From: Bosea sp. F3-2
Lineage (GTDB): Bacteria; Pseudomonadota; Alphaproteobacteria; Rhizobiales; Beijerinckiaceae
Assembly: GCF_008253865.1 (NCBI RefSeq)
Contig: NZ_CP042331.1
Coordinates: 3,444,001 to 3,508,000 of the forward strand
Direction of reading: 5' to 3'
Length of the DNA stretch: 64,000 bases
Below, piece by piece: positions 1-8,619 of the stretch; within the stretch, counting starts at the first letter, position 1; every line of letters begins with the position of its first letter. The translations under genes were made by a program, and so were the position numbers. The notes beneath the pieces are model-generated. The model ran no database searches, was not told the DNA's origin, and saw only the letters and a list, made by a program, of their open reading frames with translations.

Positions 1-774
1 GCCTATTCAGGCGTCCCCGTCTTTCTCGAGGATTTCGTCGCCTCGCCCTGCCATTCGCTGATCCATCAGTCGCTTCATGCCGAAGAGGCCAAGACCGGCA
101 CGAACGGCGACGGCTTCGGCGTCGGCTGGTATGGCGAACGGGCAGAACCGGGGCAGTATCGCGAGGTGCGCCCGGCCTGGTCCGACGAGAACCTGCTCTC
201 GATCGCCCGGCAGGTGCGCTCGCATCTGTTCTTCGCCCATGTCCGGGCGGCGACCGGCACCGCGACGACGCGAGCGAACTGCCACCCTTTCGTCCATGGC
301 CGCTATCTCTTCATGCATAACGGCCAGATCGGCGGCTACAGCCAAATCCGCAGGCAGCTCGAGGCGCTGATCCCGGATTCGCTCTACGGCGCCCGCGCCG
401 GCACCACCGATTCCGAAGCCCTCTTCCTGCTCGCCCTTGCCCATATCGCCGAAGGGATGCCGCCCGGCGAAGCGCTTGCCGCGGCTCTCTCCGACGCGCT
501 CTCCCTGATGGAACAGACAGGCGTCCGCGAGCCGCTGCGCTGCGCCGCCGCGCTCGCCGATGGCGAGACCATCCACGCGATCCGCTGGTCCTCCGACACG
601 AGACCGCCGAGCCTTTACCTCTGTCCGCGGCCCGACAGCGTCGTCGTCGCCTCCGAGCCCGTCGACGCCGCCCGCGAATGCTGGCAGGCCTTGCCCTGCA
701 ACACGCTGGCGACGGTGCAGGCCGGCAATGTGACACTCACGCCCTTTCTCGTCGGTTTGCGGCAGGCGGCCTGA
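1..774 (+). CDS. Class II glutamine amidotransferase, 5'-truncated
   Basis: The gene enters from the left edge; 257 codons are visible and the start, with the N-terminal catalytic Cys, lies outside the window. The visible part has the class II (Ntn-hydrolase) amidotransferase signatures: GDGFGVGWY near the beginning, an AHVRAATG segment, NCHPF and MHNGQIGG. These form the glutamine-binding pocket in the YafJ/EgtC-like family. Such enzymes release ammonia from glutamine or hydrolyse gamma-glutamyl amides; the specific substrate cannot be read here. The gene ends in TGA and is followed by a 118-bp gap before the next start. EgtC of ergothioneine synthesis is possible, but no egtB or egtD is visible. 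Confidence 0.85.
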   Translation, partial: AYSGVPVFLEDFVASPCHSLIHQSLHAEEAKTGTNGDGFGVGWYGERAEPGQYREVRPAWSDENLLSIARQVRSHLFFAHVRAATGTATTRANCHPFVHGRYLFMHNGQIGGYSQIRRQLEALIPDSLYGARAGTTDSEALFLLALAHIAEGMPPGEALAAALSDALSLMEQTGVREPLRCAAALADGETIHAIRWSSDTRPPSLYLCPRPDSVVVASEPVDAARECWQALPCNTLATVQAGNVTLTPFLVGLRQAA

Positions 775-892
775 CCCTGCCCGGCAGGGCAGCCATGCGC
801 GGCGCGCCCTGACATTGTTCCTGTTGCCTTCCTACGTCGGTGGCCTAGCTTTGCCGTTCAGGCGAGGCTGCTTCCGCGAAAGGCGACAGGCG

Positions 893-2548
893 ATGAAGAA
901 GGGTTCCGATCTTCTGGTCGAAGCGCTTGAGAACGAGGGCGTCGACCGCGTCTTCGGCGTTCCGGGCGAGGAAAATCTCGACGTCGTCGAGTCCCTGCGC
1001 AAATCCAAGATCGAGCTGGTTCTGACGCGGCACGAGCAGGCCGCCGCCTTCATGGCCGCGACCCATGGCCGGCTCACCGGCCGGCCAGGCGTCTGCATCG
1101 CCACGCTCGGCCCCGGCGCGCTCAATTTCTCGACCGGCGCGGCCTATGCCCATCTCGGCGCGATGCCGATGATCCTGATCACCGGGCAGAAGGCGATCAT
1201 GACCGCCAAGCAGGCGCGCTTCCAGATCGTCGACGTCGTCGCCTCGATGCGCCCGCTCACCAAGATGACGCGCCAGATCGTCAGCCCCGGCAGCATCCCG
1301 TCCGTGGTGCGCGACGCCTTCCGCGTCGCGATGGAGGAGCGGCCGGGCCCGGTCCATCTGGAACTGCCGGAGGACGTCGCCGCCGAGGAGATCGAGGATA
1401 TCCCGCTGATCCCGGTCCATCCGCTCGACCGGCCGGTCGCGCCCACCGCGCCGCTCGACCGCGCCGCCGAGATGATTCTCGCCTCCAAACGGCCGCTGGT
1501 GATGATCGGCGCCGCCGGCAACCGGCCGCGCCTCGTCGAGCCGCTTTCGGCCTTCGTGCGTCGCACCGGCCTGCCCTTCTTCAACACGCAGATGGGCAAG
1601 GGCGCCGTCACCGGCGGCTCAAACCTCTACATGGGCACCGCCGCGCTCTCCGAGGGCGACTATGTCCATGAGGCGGTGGCGCTCGCCGATCTCATCATCG
1701 CCGTCGGCCACGACACGGTGGAGAAGCCGCCCTTCCTGATGCGCAATGCCGGCGGGCCGAAGGTGATCCATATCGGCTACCAGTCGGCCAATGTCGAACA
1801 GGTCTATCACCCCGATGCCGAGGTGATCGGCGATATCGGCGCCACGGTGACGGGGCTCGCCGACCGGCTCGAAGGCAAGTTGCCCGAACAGACGCAGATG
1901 CTGGAGCTGCGCCAGAAGATCCTGAACAAGATCAACGCCCGCGCCGAGGAGGACCGCTTCCCGGTGACGCCGCAGCGTCTCGTCCATGATGTGCGCGCGG
2001 TGATGCCGGAAGACGGCATCGTCTGCCTCGATAACGGCATGTACAAGATCTGGTTCGCGCGGAACTACCGCACCCATGTCGCCAACACGCTGCTGCTCGA
2101 CAATGCGCTGGCGACGATGGGCGCCGGCCTTCCCTCGGCGATGATGGCGGCGATGCTGCATCCCGAGCGGCGCGTCATGGCGGTCTGCGGCGATGGCGGC
2201 TTCATGATGAATTCGCAGGAGATGGAGACGGCGGTCCGCTTGGGCCTCAATCTCGTCGTGCTCGTGCTCAACGACGGCGCTTATGGCATGATCCGCTGGA
2301 AGCAGGCGGTCGACCAATTCCCCGACTACGGCATGACCTTCGGCAACCCCGATTTCGTCCGCTATGCGCAGGCCTATGGCGCCAAGGGCTCACGCGTGAC
2401 CTCGGCCGATGCGCTGGTGCCGACCCTCGAAGCCGCCTTCAAGGGCGGCGGAGTGCATCTCGTCGATTGTCCGATCGACTATTCCGAGAATACCCGCGTC
2501 CTCGTCGAGGAGCTGCGCAACAAGGTGCCGGACGTCGATCTGGCCTGA
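893..2548 (+). CDS. Acetolactate synthase large subunit-like TPP enzyme
   Basis: A 551-residue thiamine-diphosphate enzyme of the acetohydroxyacid synthase/pyruvate oxidase family. The N-terminal domain has GVPGEEN and the catalytic Glu48 (RHEQ) that activates the TPP thiazolium ring. The C-terminal domain has the TPP/Mg motif running from GDGG at 433 to NDG at 460. I chose ATG 893 over an upstream in-frame start because an AGGCGACAGG segment precedes it and the added N-terminus is not family-like. No regulatory small subunit (ilvN/ilvH) lies beside it. The next gene is an aldehyde dehydrogenase, so a role in 2-oxoacid or aldehyde catabolism is as likely as branched-chain amino-acid synthesis. 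The family is well supported, the reaction is not. Confidence 0.85.
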   Translation: MKKGSDLLVEALENEGVDRVFGVPGEENLDVVESLRKSKIELVLTRHEQAAAFMAATHGRLTGRPGVCIATLGPGALNFSTGAAYAHLGAMPMILITGQKAIMTAKQARFQIVDVVASMRPLTKMTRQIVSPGSIPSVVRDAFRVAMEERPGPVHLELPEDVAAEEIEDIPLIPVHPLDRPVAPTAPLDRAAEMILASKRPLVMIGAAGNRPRLVEPLSAFVRRTGLPFFNTQMGKGAVTGGSNLYMGTAALSEGDYVHEAVALADLIIAVGHDTVEKPPFLMRNAGGPKVIHIGYQSANVEQVYHPDAEVIGDIGATVTGLADRLEGKLPEQTQMLELRQKILNKINARAEEDRFPVTPQRLVHDVRAVMPEDGIVCLDNGMYKIWFARNYRTHVANTLLLDNALATMGAGLPSAMMAAMLHPERRVMAVCGDGGFMMNSQEMETAVRLGLNLVVLVLNDGAYGMIRWKQAVDQFPDYGMTFGNPDFVRYAQAYGAKGSRVTSADALVPTLEAAFKGGGVHLVDCPIDYSENTRVLVEELRNKVPDVDLA

Positions 2549-2569
2549 AGAACCGGCTCCAACCGGCAG

Positions 2570-2687
2570 CCCTCATTCTGAGGAGCCGCGGTACGCGGCG
2601 TCTCGAAGGATGATCCAGACGGTTCCGGAGCTTCATGGAACATCCTTCGAGACGCCATTCCGTCGGAATGGCTCCTCAGGATGAGGG
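2570..2687. repeat. Palindromic intergenic repeat, CCTCAT/ATGAGG type
   Basis: Long interrupted inverted repeat between the TPP enzyme and the aldehyde dehydrogenase. The outer arms are CCCTCATTCTGAGGAGC and its near-complement ending at 2687; the inner arms are TCTCGAAGGATG (2601-2612) and CATCCTTCGAGA (2641-2652). A shorter relative lies at 13174-13205. It resembles the palindromic units common between genes in Hyphomicrobiales. It may fold in the transcript between the two genes; no function is shown. Confidence 0.75.
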
Positions 2688-2729
2688 CTCGCAGGAAGAA
2701 GCCGACAAATCCCTTTCCGGAGAGAAATC

Positions 2730-4112
2730 ATGCTCCAGGTTGTTCAAGCCTATGACCGTGCCCCGATCACCGAGATCGAGACCGACAACGAAGCTGCGCT
2801 CGAACGCAAGCTCAAGGCGGCTGAAGCCGTCTTCAAGGACCGCGACAACTGGCTGAAGCCGCATCAGCGCATCGCGATCCTGCGCAAGCTCGCAGGGCTC
2901 CTCGAAGCGAAGCGCGACCATTTCGCCATGCAGATCGCGCGCGAGGGTGGCAAGCCGCTGCCCGATGCGATCGTCGAGGCGAACCGGGCCGTCGACGGCG
3001 TCTATAATGCCGCCGACGAATTGCGGAACTTTGCCGGGCGCGAGATCCCGATGGGGCTGTCGGCCGCGGCCGCCGACCGCTGGGCCTTCACCACCAAGGA
3101 GCCGATCGGCATCGTCGCGGCGATCTCGGCCTTCAACCACCCGCTCAACCTGATCGTCCATCAGGTCGCGCCGGCGATCGCGGTGGGCTGCCCGGTCATC
3201 GTCAAGCCGGCCGGCACGACACCGCTCTCCTGCATCGACTTCGTCAAGCTGGTGCATGAGGCCGGATTGCCGGAAGCCTGGTGCCAGAGCTTCGTCCCGA
3301 CCGAGACGGCGCTGGCGGAGAAGCTCGCCACCGATCCGCGCATCGCCTTCCTGAGCTTCATCGGCTCGGCCAAGGTCGGCTGGTATCTGCATTCCAGGCT
3401 CAGCCCTGGCGCCCGCTCGGCACTGGAGCATGGCGGCGTCGCACCGGCGATCGTCGACAAGACCGCCGATCTCGACGCGATCATCGAACCGATCGTGAAG
3501 GGCGGCTACTACCATGCCGGCCAGGTCTGCGTGTCGACGCAGCGCATCTATGTCCATGACGCCATCGTCGACGACTTCACCGAGCGGCTGGTCGCGCGGG
3601 TGAAGACGCTGCGCACCGGCGATCCCGTGCTGAAGGACACCGAAGTCGGCCCGCTGATCATCCCCAAGGAAGCCGACCGCGTCGCCTCCTGGATCGACGA
3701 GGCGGTGAAGGGCGGCGCCAGGCTCGCGACTGGCGGCAGGCGCCTGTCGGAGACGACGCTGGAGCCGGCCGTGCTGATCGACCCGGCGCCGGAAGCGCGC
3801 ATCTCCAGCGAGGAGGTGTTCGGCCCGGTCGTCGCAATCTACCGCTACGGCAAGCTCGACGACGCCATCGCGCGGGCAAACTCCCTGCCCGTCGCCTTCC
3901 AGGCCAGCATCTTCGCGCAGGACATCGACGTTGCGCTGCGCGCCGCGAACCGGCTCGACGCCTCGGCGGTGATGGTCAACGACCCCACGACCTTCCGCAC
4001 CGACTGGATGCCCTTCGCCGGCCGGCGCGTCTCGGGCTACGGCACCGGCGGCATCCCCTACACCATGCGCGACATGACGCAGGAAAAGATGATCCTGCTG
4101 AAGCGGCGCTGA
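2730..4112 (+). CDS. Aldehyde dehydrogenase family protein
   Basis: A 460-residue NAD(P)-dependent aldehyde dehydrogenase, oxidising an aldehyde to an acid. The catalytic Cys267 lies in HAGQVC and the general-base Glu233 in LEHGG; their 34-residue spacing is normal for the family. The usual ELGGK context of the Glu is replaced by LEHGGVAP, seen in more distant ALDH branches. At 460 residues it is slightly shorter than typical 480-500-residue members. It follows the TPP enzyme on the same strand, 181 bp away across a palindromic repeat, so the pair may be co-transcribed and oxidise the aldehyde released by the lyase; that link is inference. Confidence 0.88.
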   Translation: MLQVVQAYDRAPITEIETDNEAALERKLKAAEAVFKDRDNWLKPHQRIAILRKLAGLLEAKRDHFAMQIAREGGKPLPDAIVEANRAVDGVYNAADELRNFAGREIPMGLSAAAADRWAFTTKEPIGIVAAISAFNHPLNLIVHQVAPAIAVGCPVIVKPAGTTPLSCIDFVKLVHEAGLPEAWCQSFVPTETALAEKLATDPRIAFLSFIGSAKVGWYLHSRLSPGARSALEHGGVAPAIVDKTADLDAIIEPIVKGGYYHAGQVCVSTQRIYVHDAIVDDFTERLVARVKTLRTGDPVLKDTEVGPLIIPKEADRVASWIDEAVKGGARLATGGRRLSETTLEPAVLIDPAPEARISSEEVFGPVVAIYRYGKLDDAIARANSLPVAFQASIFAQDIDVALRAANRLDASAVMVNDPTTFRTDWMPFAGRRVSGYGTGGIPYTMRDMTQEKMILLKRR

Positions 4113-4118
4113 AGACGC

Positions 4119-4149
4119 GGCGCGGCGGAGCGTGACGCTTCGCCGCGCC
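4119..4149 (+). terminator. GC-rich hairpin after aldehyde dehydrogenase
   Basis: An almost perfect stem (GGCGCGGCG-g-AGCG paired with CGCT-t-CGCCGCGCC, loop TGA) begins seven bases after the stop codon. No clear T-run follows, so it may be only a weak or factor-assisted terminator. Confidence 0.4.
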
Positions 4150-4232
4150 CGCTCACCGGAAGCATCCGCAGATCCCGACAAGAAAAAGCCAGGCAATTTC
4201 CGGGTTTTCTATAAGTATCCGGCGCAGATTTC

Positions 4233-4257
4233 TTAGTTTACGACGATTCTAAACTGA
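4233..4257. promoter_or_regulatory. Candidate iron-responsive operator upstream of efe operon
   Basis: An inverted repeat of TTAGTTTA and TAAACTGA (seven of eight paired) is separated by nine bases, in an AT-rich patch about 95 bp before the iron permease start. The ATTCTAAA half-site recalls the iron-control elements bound by Irr in rhizobia. Assignment to Irr or Fur is inference from the downstream genes. Confidence 0.4.
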
Positions 4258-4352
4258 TAGGATTTGGTTGACCCCTGCCTCGCAGCTGCCTAGGCACTGG
4301 CTGTCTGCACCGCGATTAGCTGATCGCGGCGCGCAACCGGGCCGGGTCTGCC

Positions 4353-6188
4353 GTGATCGTTCCGTTTCTCATCATGCTCCGCGAAGGCATCGAGGCCGCG
4401 CTGATCGTCGGCATCGTCGCGAGCTATCTGGTCCGGACCGGGCGACGCGAATGGCTGCCGGCGCTCTGGGTCGGCGTCGCCCTCGCCTGCGCGGTGAGCC
4501 TCGCAGCGGGCGCCGCGCTCGACATCGTCGCCGGCGAATTGCCCCAGCGCGGGCAGGAGCTGTTCGAAGCCATCATCGGCCTCATCGCCGCCGCGATGCT
4601 GACCTCGATGGTGTTCTGGATGCGCAAGGCGGCGCGCTCGATCAAGGGCGAGCTACAGGCCGGCGTCGACGCCGCGCTGGCCGGTGAGCATCAGGGGCTC
4701 GCGCTCGTCGGCCTCGCCTTCCTCGCCGTGGTGCGCGAAGGGCTGGAGTCGGTCTTCTTCCTGCTCGCCATCTTCCAGCAGAACAGCGGCTGGGCTCCGG
4801 CGCTTGGCGCGGGGCTGGGCATCCTGCTCGCCGCTGCGGCCGGCTACGCGATCTATGCGCTCGGCGTGAAGCTCAACTTGCGCATCTTCTTCCGCTGGAC
4901 CGGCATCCTGATCCTGTTCGTCGCGGCCGGGCTCGTGGCGAACGCCGTGCGCTCCCTGCACGAAGCCGGGCTCTGGAACCACCTTCAGCAGACCGTCTAC
5001 GACCTCGGCGCGGTGCTGCCGGCCGATGGCGCGCTCGGCGCGGTCCTTTCCGGCCTCTTCGGCTATCAGGAGCGGGCGGCGCTTGGCGAAGTCGTCGCCT
5101 ATGTCGCCTTCCTCATCCCGATGCTCGTCCTGTTCCTTGCCGGGGGCCGGCAGGAACAGACGGCAATCGCCGTCCCCCGTCTAGAAGCCCGGCGTTCTCC
5201 GCGCCTGAGATTCGCCGGCGTCGGCACGCTGCTGCTGATCTGCGGCGGCATCGGCGCCTTCGTCTATGCGGCGGGCACCGGCAGCCGGCGCGCAGCCCAG
5301 GCGAGCGCGACCGACATCGCCATCGCGATCACCGACCGGAGCTGCGAGCCCGCGACACTGACGATTCCCGCCGGCAAGGCGAGCTTCGTCGTCACCAATC
5401 GCGGCGAGCGCGTGCTGGAATGGGAAATTATCGACGGCGTCATGGTGCTGGAGGAGCGTGAGAACATCGCGCCCGGCCAGTCGCGGCGGCTGACGACGCA
5501 GCTCCACCCCGGCGAATACGCGATCACCTGCGGGCTGCTCAGCGCCCCGCGCGGCCGGCTGATCGTGCAGGCGTCGGCGACGCAGCCGCGCCCGGCCCTG
5601 ACGCTGATGGACATGATCGGCCCGGCCGCCGAATACCGCGCCCTGCTAAGCGAGCGCTCGGCCGCCCTCGGGGCCGCTATCGATGCCCTGGAACAGGCGC
5701 AGAGCGCAGCCGATAGGCAGGCTGCAGACAAGGCCCGCTTCGACGCTGCCGCGCTGCTGCCCGGCTTGCGCCCCGCAATCGCGGGCGATGTCGAACTCGA
5801 AGCGCAGTTCGCAAAGGTCGAGGCCGCGTTGGCCAGCCCCGCGGCCGCTGCATCCGCCGAGATCAAGCCAGCCGCCGAAGCTTTCCGCGCCGCGCTCGGC
5901 CAACGCACCATCCTGCCGGACATAATGCTGGCGGGCGCCGTCGCGCTTCTCTCCGCCCAGGACGGAGAGACGGTCTCATCCGAGGCTGTCGCGGCAGCAA
6001 GCCATATCGCGCAGCTGCTGCTGCCGCTGACGGCACGTGTCGACCCTGATCTGGCAGCACGGACCAAGGCCGTTCTCATGGCCCTGCCGAACGATGCCAA
6101 GCCGGGCGGCACGCTCCGGTCGCTGGCCGAGGATCTCTCGGCCATGCGCAAGGCGCTCGCGCTGCCCGAAGCGGAGCGCAAATCATGA
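4353..6188 (+). CDS. efeU: FTR1-family iron permease fused to a cupredoxin-like domain (EfeU)
   Basis: A 611-residue inner-membrane iron permease starting at GTG. Residues 1 to about 270 form the FTR1/EfeU module with multiple membrane helices and two REGxE motifs, REGIE at 10-14 and REGLE at 128-132, which coordinate iron in this family. After a further hydrophobic helix near 290-310, residues about 318-408 form a cupredoxin-like periplasmic domain (CEPATLTIPAGKASFVVTN and EYAITCGLL). An Ala-rich helical tail resembling a degenerate EfeO C-terminal domain follows. In the standard EfeUOB system the cupredoxin belongs to EfeO; here it is on the permease. The stop overlaps the efeB start by four bases, so the two are translationally coupled. 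Confidence 0.9.
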   Translation: MIVPFLIMLREGIEAALIVGIVASYLVRTGRREWLPALWVGVALACAVSLAAGAALDIVAGELPQRGQELFEAIIGLIAAAMLTSMVFWMRKAARSIKGELQAGVDAALAGEHQGLALVGLAFLAVVREGLESVFFLLAIFQQNSGWAPALGAGLGILLAAAAGYAIYALGVKLNLRIFFRWTGILILFVAAGLVANAVRSLHEAGLWNHLQQTVYDLGAVLPADGALGAVLSGLFGYQERAALGEVVAYVAFLIPMLVLFLAGGRQEQTAIAVPRLEARRSPRLRFAGVGTLLLICGGIGAFVYAAGTGSRRAAQASATDIAIAITDRSCEPATLTIPAGKASFVVTNRGERVLEWEIIDGVMVLEERENIAPGQSRRLTTQLHPGEYAITCGLLSAPRGRLIVQASATQPRPALTLMDMIGPAAEYRALLSERSAALGAAIDALEQAQSAADRQAADKARFDAAALLPGLRPAIAGDVELEAQFAKVEAALASPAAAASAEIKPAAEAFRAALGQRTILPDIMLAGAVALLSAQDGETVSSEAVAAASHIAQLLLPLTARVDPDLAARTKAVLMALPNDAKPGGTLRSLAEDLSAMRKALALPEAERKS

Positions 6189-7504
6189 CCCGACCTGGCA
6201 AGACCTTCACACCCTCACGGCGTTCGCTCCTGACCGGCGGCGCAGCCGCTCTCGGCAGCGCCTCCCTGGCGCAGGCAGCGACCGAGCCAGCACAGAATCC
6301 GGCAGCGGCACCGGAAAGCGACGCGACGGCCCAGCGCCAGCCCTTCCACGGCATCCATCAATCCGGCATCGTCACGCCGCGCCCCGCAACCGGCCTCGTC
6401 GCCGCCTTCGACATCACCGCCACCTCGCTCGACGAGCTCGAACGGCTCTTCCGGCTGCTCAGCGAGCGTATCGCCTTCCTGATGCAGGGTGGGCCAGCGC
6501 CGACGGCCGATCCGGGCTTTCCGCCGCCGGACAGCGGCATCCTTGGCCCGGTCATCGCGCCCGACAACCTGACCGTCACCGTCGCGCTCGGCGCCTCGCT
6601 CTTCGACGAGCGCTTCGGGCTTAGCCCGCTGAAGCCGAAGCGCCTGCAGCGGATGAAGCGCTTCCGCAACGATGCGCTCGACGGCGCGCTCTGCCATGGC
6701 GACCTCTTGCTGCAATTCTGCGCCAACACCGCCGACACCAATATCCACGCGCTGCGCGACATCCTGAAGAACGCGCCGGACCTGCTCCTGCTACGCTGGA
6801 AGCAGGAGGGCACGGTCCCGGTCCTCAAGCCCAAAGCCGACGAGCCGGCGGAGAGCGCCCGCAACCTGCTCGGCTTCCGCGACGGCACCGCCAATCCCGA
6901 CGCCGCCGACAAGGCGCTGATGGGCCACCTCGTCTGGGTCCAGACCGGTTCGGACGAGCCCGAATGGGCCGCCAATGGCAGCTATCAGGTGGTCCGGATC
7001 ATCCGCAATTTCGTCGAGCGCTGGGACCGCACGCCGCTCGGCGAGCAGGAGGCGATCATGGGCCGCGAGAAGGCGAGCGGCGCGCCGATCGGCGGCAAAC
7101 GCGAATATGACGAGCCTGCCTATGCCGACGATCCCGAAGGCCAGCGCACCAAGCTCGACGCCCATATCCGGCTCGCCAATCCGCGCCGGCCGGAGACCGA
7201 GGCCAGCCGCATGCTGCGCCGGCCCTTCAACTATTCCAACGGCGTCACCCGCGCCGGCCAGCTCGACATGGGGCTGCTCTTCATCTGCTTCCAGCAGGAC
7301 CTCGAACGCAGCTTCATCGCGGTGCAGAAGCGGCTCGATGGCGAGCCGCTGGAGGAATACATCAAGCCGGTCGGCGGCGGCTATTTCTTCGCCCTGCCCG
7401 GCGTGCCCGATGCCGGCAGCTATCTCGGCGCCGGGCTGATCAGGGCGGCACGCGGCATCGTCCCGGCCTCGGCATCGACTTCCCCCCGCAAGACAGGAGA
7501 CTGA
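6185..7504 (+). CDS. efeB: Dyp-type heme peroxidase EfeB, Tat-exported
   Basis: A 439-residue deferrochelatase/peroxidase. The N-terminus has a twin-arginine signal (SRRSLLTGG, Arg12-Arg13, then an Ala-rich segment ending in AQA), so the protein should be exported folded to the periplasm. The DyP signature GFRDG is at 230-234, with its distal Asp233; the C-terminal half has RLANPRRPET and RPFNYSNG, typical of EfeB. In E. coli EfeB is the periplasmic heme peroxidase partner of the EfeUO importer. It overlaps efeU by ATGA and is followed after one base by the EfeO-like gene. Confidence 0.93.
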   Translation: MTRPGKTFTPSRRSLLTGGAAALGSASLAQAATEPAQNPAAAPESDATAQRQPFHGIHQSGIVTPRPATGLVAAFDITATSLDELERLFRLLSERIAFLMQGGPAPTADPGFPPPDSGILGPVIAPDNLTVTVALGASLFDERFGLSPLKPKRLQRMKRFRNDALDGALCHGDLLLQFCANTADTNIHALRDILKNAPDLLLLRWKQEGTVPVLKPKADEPAESARNLLGFRDGTANPDAADKALMGHLVWVQTGSDEPEWAANGSYQVVRIIRNFVERWDRTPLGEQEAIMGREKASGAPIGGKREYDEPAYADDPEGQRTKLDAHIRLANPRRPETEASRMLRRPFNYSNGVTRAGQLDMGLLFICFQQDLERSFIAVQKRLDGEPLEEYIKPVGGGYFFALPGVPDAGSYLGAGLIRAARGIVPASASTSPRKTGD

Positions 7505-7505
7505 T

Positions 7506-8330
7506 ATGAGCTTGCGCTTCGCATGGCTGGCCGGGGCCGGTCTGTTCACCATCGTCGCAGCAGGACCGGCCTTCGCCGCCTCGCCGCTCGACCTCGTGGC
7601 GCCGGTCTCCGAATACAAGCTCTATGTCTCGCAAGGCGTCGACCAGCTGGTGAAGGACACCAAGGCCTTCACCGATGCGGTCAAGGCCGGCGACCTCGCC
7701 AAGGCCAGGGCGCTCTATGCGCCGACCCGCGTCTCCTACGAGAAGATCGAGCCGGTCGCCGAGCTGTTCAGCGACCTCGACGGCAAGATCGACTCGCGCG
7801 CCGACGACCACGAAAAGAAGGAGGAAGACCCGGAATTCACCGGCTTCCACCGCATCGAATACGGGCTCTTCGCCAAGAACAGCACCGAGGGCCTTGGCCC
7901 CTTCGCCGACAAGCTGCTTTCGGATGTCACCGAGCTGCAGGGCCGCATCAAGGGCCTGACGATCCCGCCGGACAAGATGGTCGGCGGCGCTGCCGTGCTG
8001 ATCGAGGAGGTCGCGGCCACCAAGATCTCCGGCGAGGAGGATCGCTACAGCCACACCGATCTCTGGGACTTCCAGGCCAATATCGACGGCGCCAAGAAGA
8101 TCGTCGACCTGCTGCGGCCGCTGGTCGCCAAGGAGGACAAGACGCTCGCGGCCAAGATCGACGCGAATTTCGAGACCGTCGACAAGACGCTGGCGAAGTA
8201 CAAGCTCAAGGATGGCGGCTTCGAGACCTACGACAAGCTGAGCGAGGCCGACCGCAAGGCGCTCGCCGCGATGATCACCACGCTGGCCGAGGATCTGTCC
8301 AAGCTGCGCGGCGTGCTCGGCCTCGGCTAG
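7506..8330 (+). CDS. efeO: EfeO/EfeM-like M75 (imelysin) iron-binding lipid-free periplasmic protein
   Basis: A 274-residue secreted protein with a Sec signal peptide (cleavage likely after AFA, residue 24 or so). The mature part is one M75 (imelysin/EfeO C-terminal) domain: VSEYKLYVSQGVDQLV, the region containing ALYAPTRVSYEKIEPVAE, and the metal-binding HRIE at 115-118 with downstream acidic residues. It lacks the N-terminal cupredoxin domain of full EfeO, as in EfeM; that domain is instead fused to the permease upstream. It probably delivers periplasmic iron to EfeU. It is the third gene of the operon, starting one base after the efeB stop. Confidence 0.9.
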   Translation: MSLRFAWLAGAGLFTIVAAGPAFAASPLDLVAPVSEYKLYVSQGVDQLVKDTKAFTDAVKAGDLAKARALYAPTRVSYEKIEPVAELFSDLDGKIDSRADDHEKKEEDPEFTGFHRIEYGLFAKNSTEGLGPFADKLLSDVTELQGRIKGLTIPPDKMVGGAAVLIEEVAATKISGEEDRYSHTDLWDFQANIDGAKKIVDLLRPLVAKEDKTLAAKIDANFETVDKTLAKYKLKDGGFETYDKLSEADRKALAAMITTLAEDLSKLRGVLGLG

Positions 8331-8358
8331 CCGCTTCGGTTCCGTGGAAAGAAAAAGC

Positions 8359-8453
8359 CGTCATTCCGGACAAGCCGCGAAGCGGCGCCGATCCGGAATC
8401 CATCGTAGGGCCCGACGCTCTATGATGGATTCCGGGTCAAGCCCGGAATGACG
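8359..8453. repeat. CGTCAT/ATGACG palindromic intergenic element
   Basis: Imperfect inverted repeat starting CGTCATTCCGG and ending CCGGAATGACG, with internal paired segments GGAATCCATC and GATGGATTCC. It lies just after the efe operon. Related copies lie at 9612, 15490, 17305, 20254, 24500, 28971, 40140 and 46911. Confidence 0.75.
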
Positions 8454-8554
8454 GCGCGGTTCCGTCAGAAGACAATATGTTTCCGATCTACGTAGACCGA
8501 TCCGACGCCCTGACACAGAACGGTCACGCAAGCGCGGCACTCGACAGGCGAAAG

Positions 8555-8580
8555 CCGATGCGCCATGGACGGCGCATCGG
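8555..8580 (+). promoter_or_regulatory. Perfect hairpin in the arginase leader
   Basis: CCGATGCGCC and GGCGCATCGG pair perfectly around a six-base loop, ending 39 bases before the arginase ATG. No T-run follows, so it is not an obvious terminator. It could be an RNA element or a DNA operator; function is unknown. Confidence 0.45.
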
Positions 8581-8619
8581 CGACGAACGCCCCTTCGCAG
8601 ACATGGACAGCCTGCCCTC

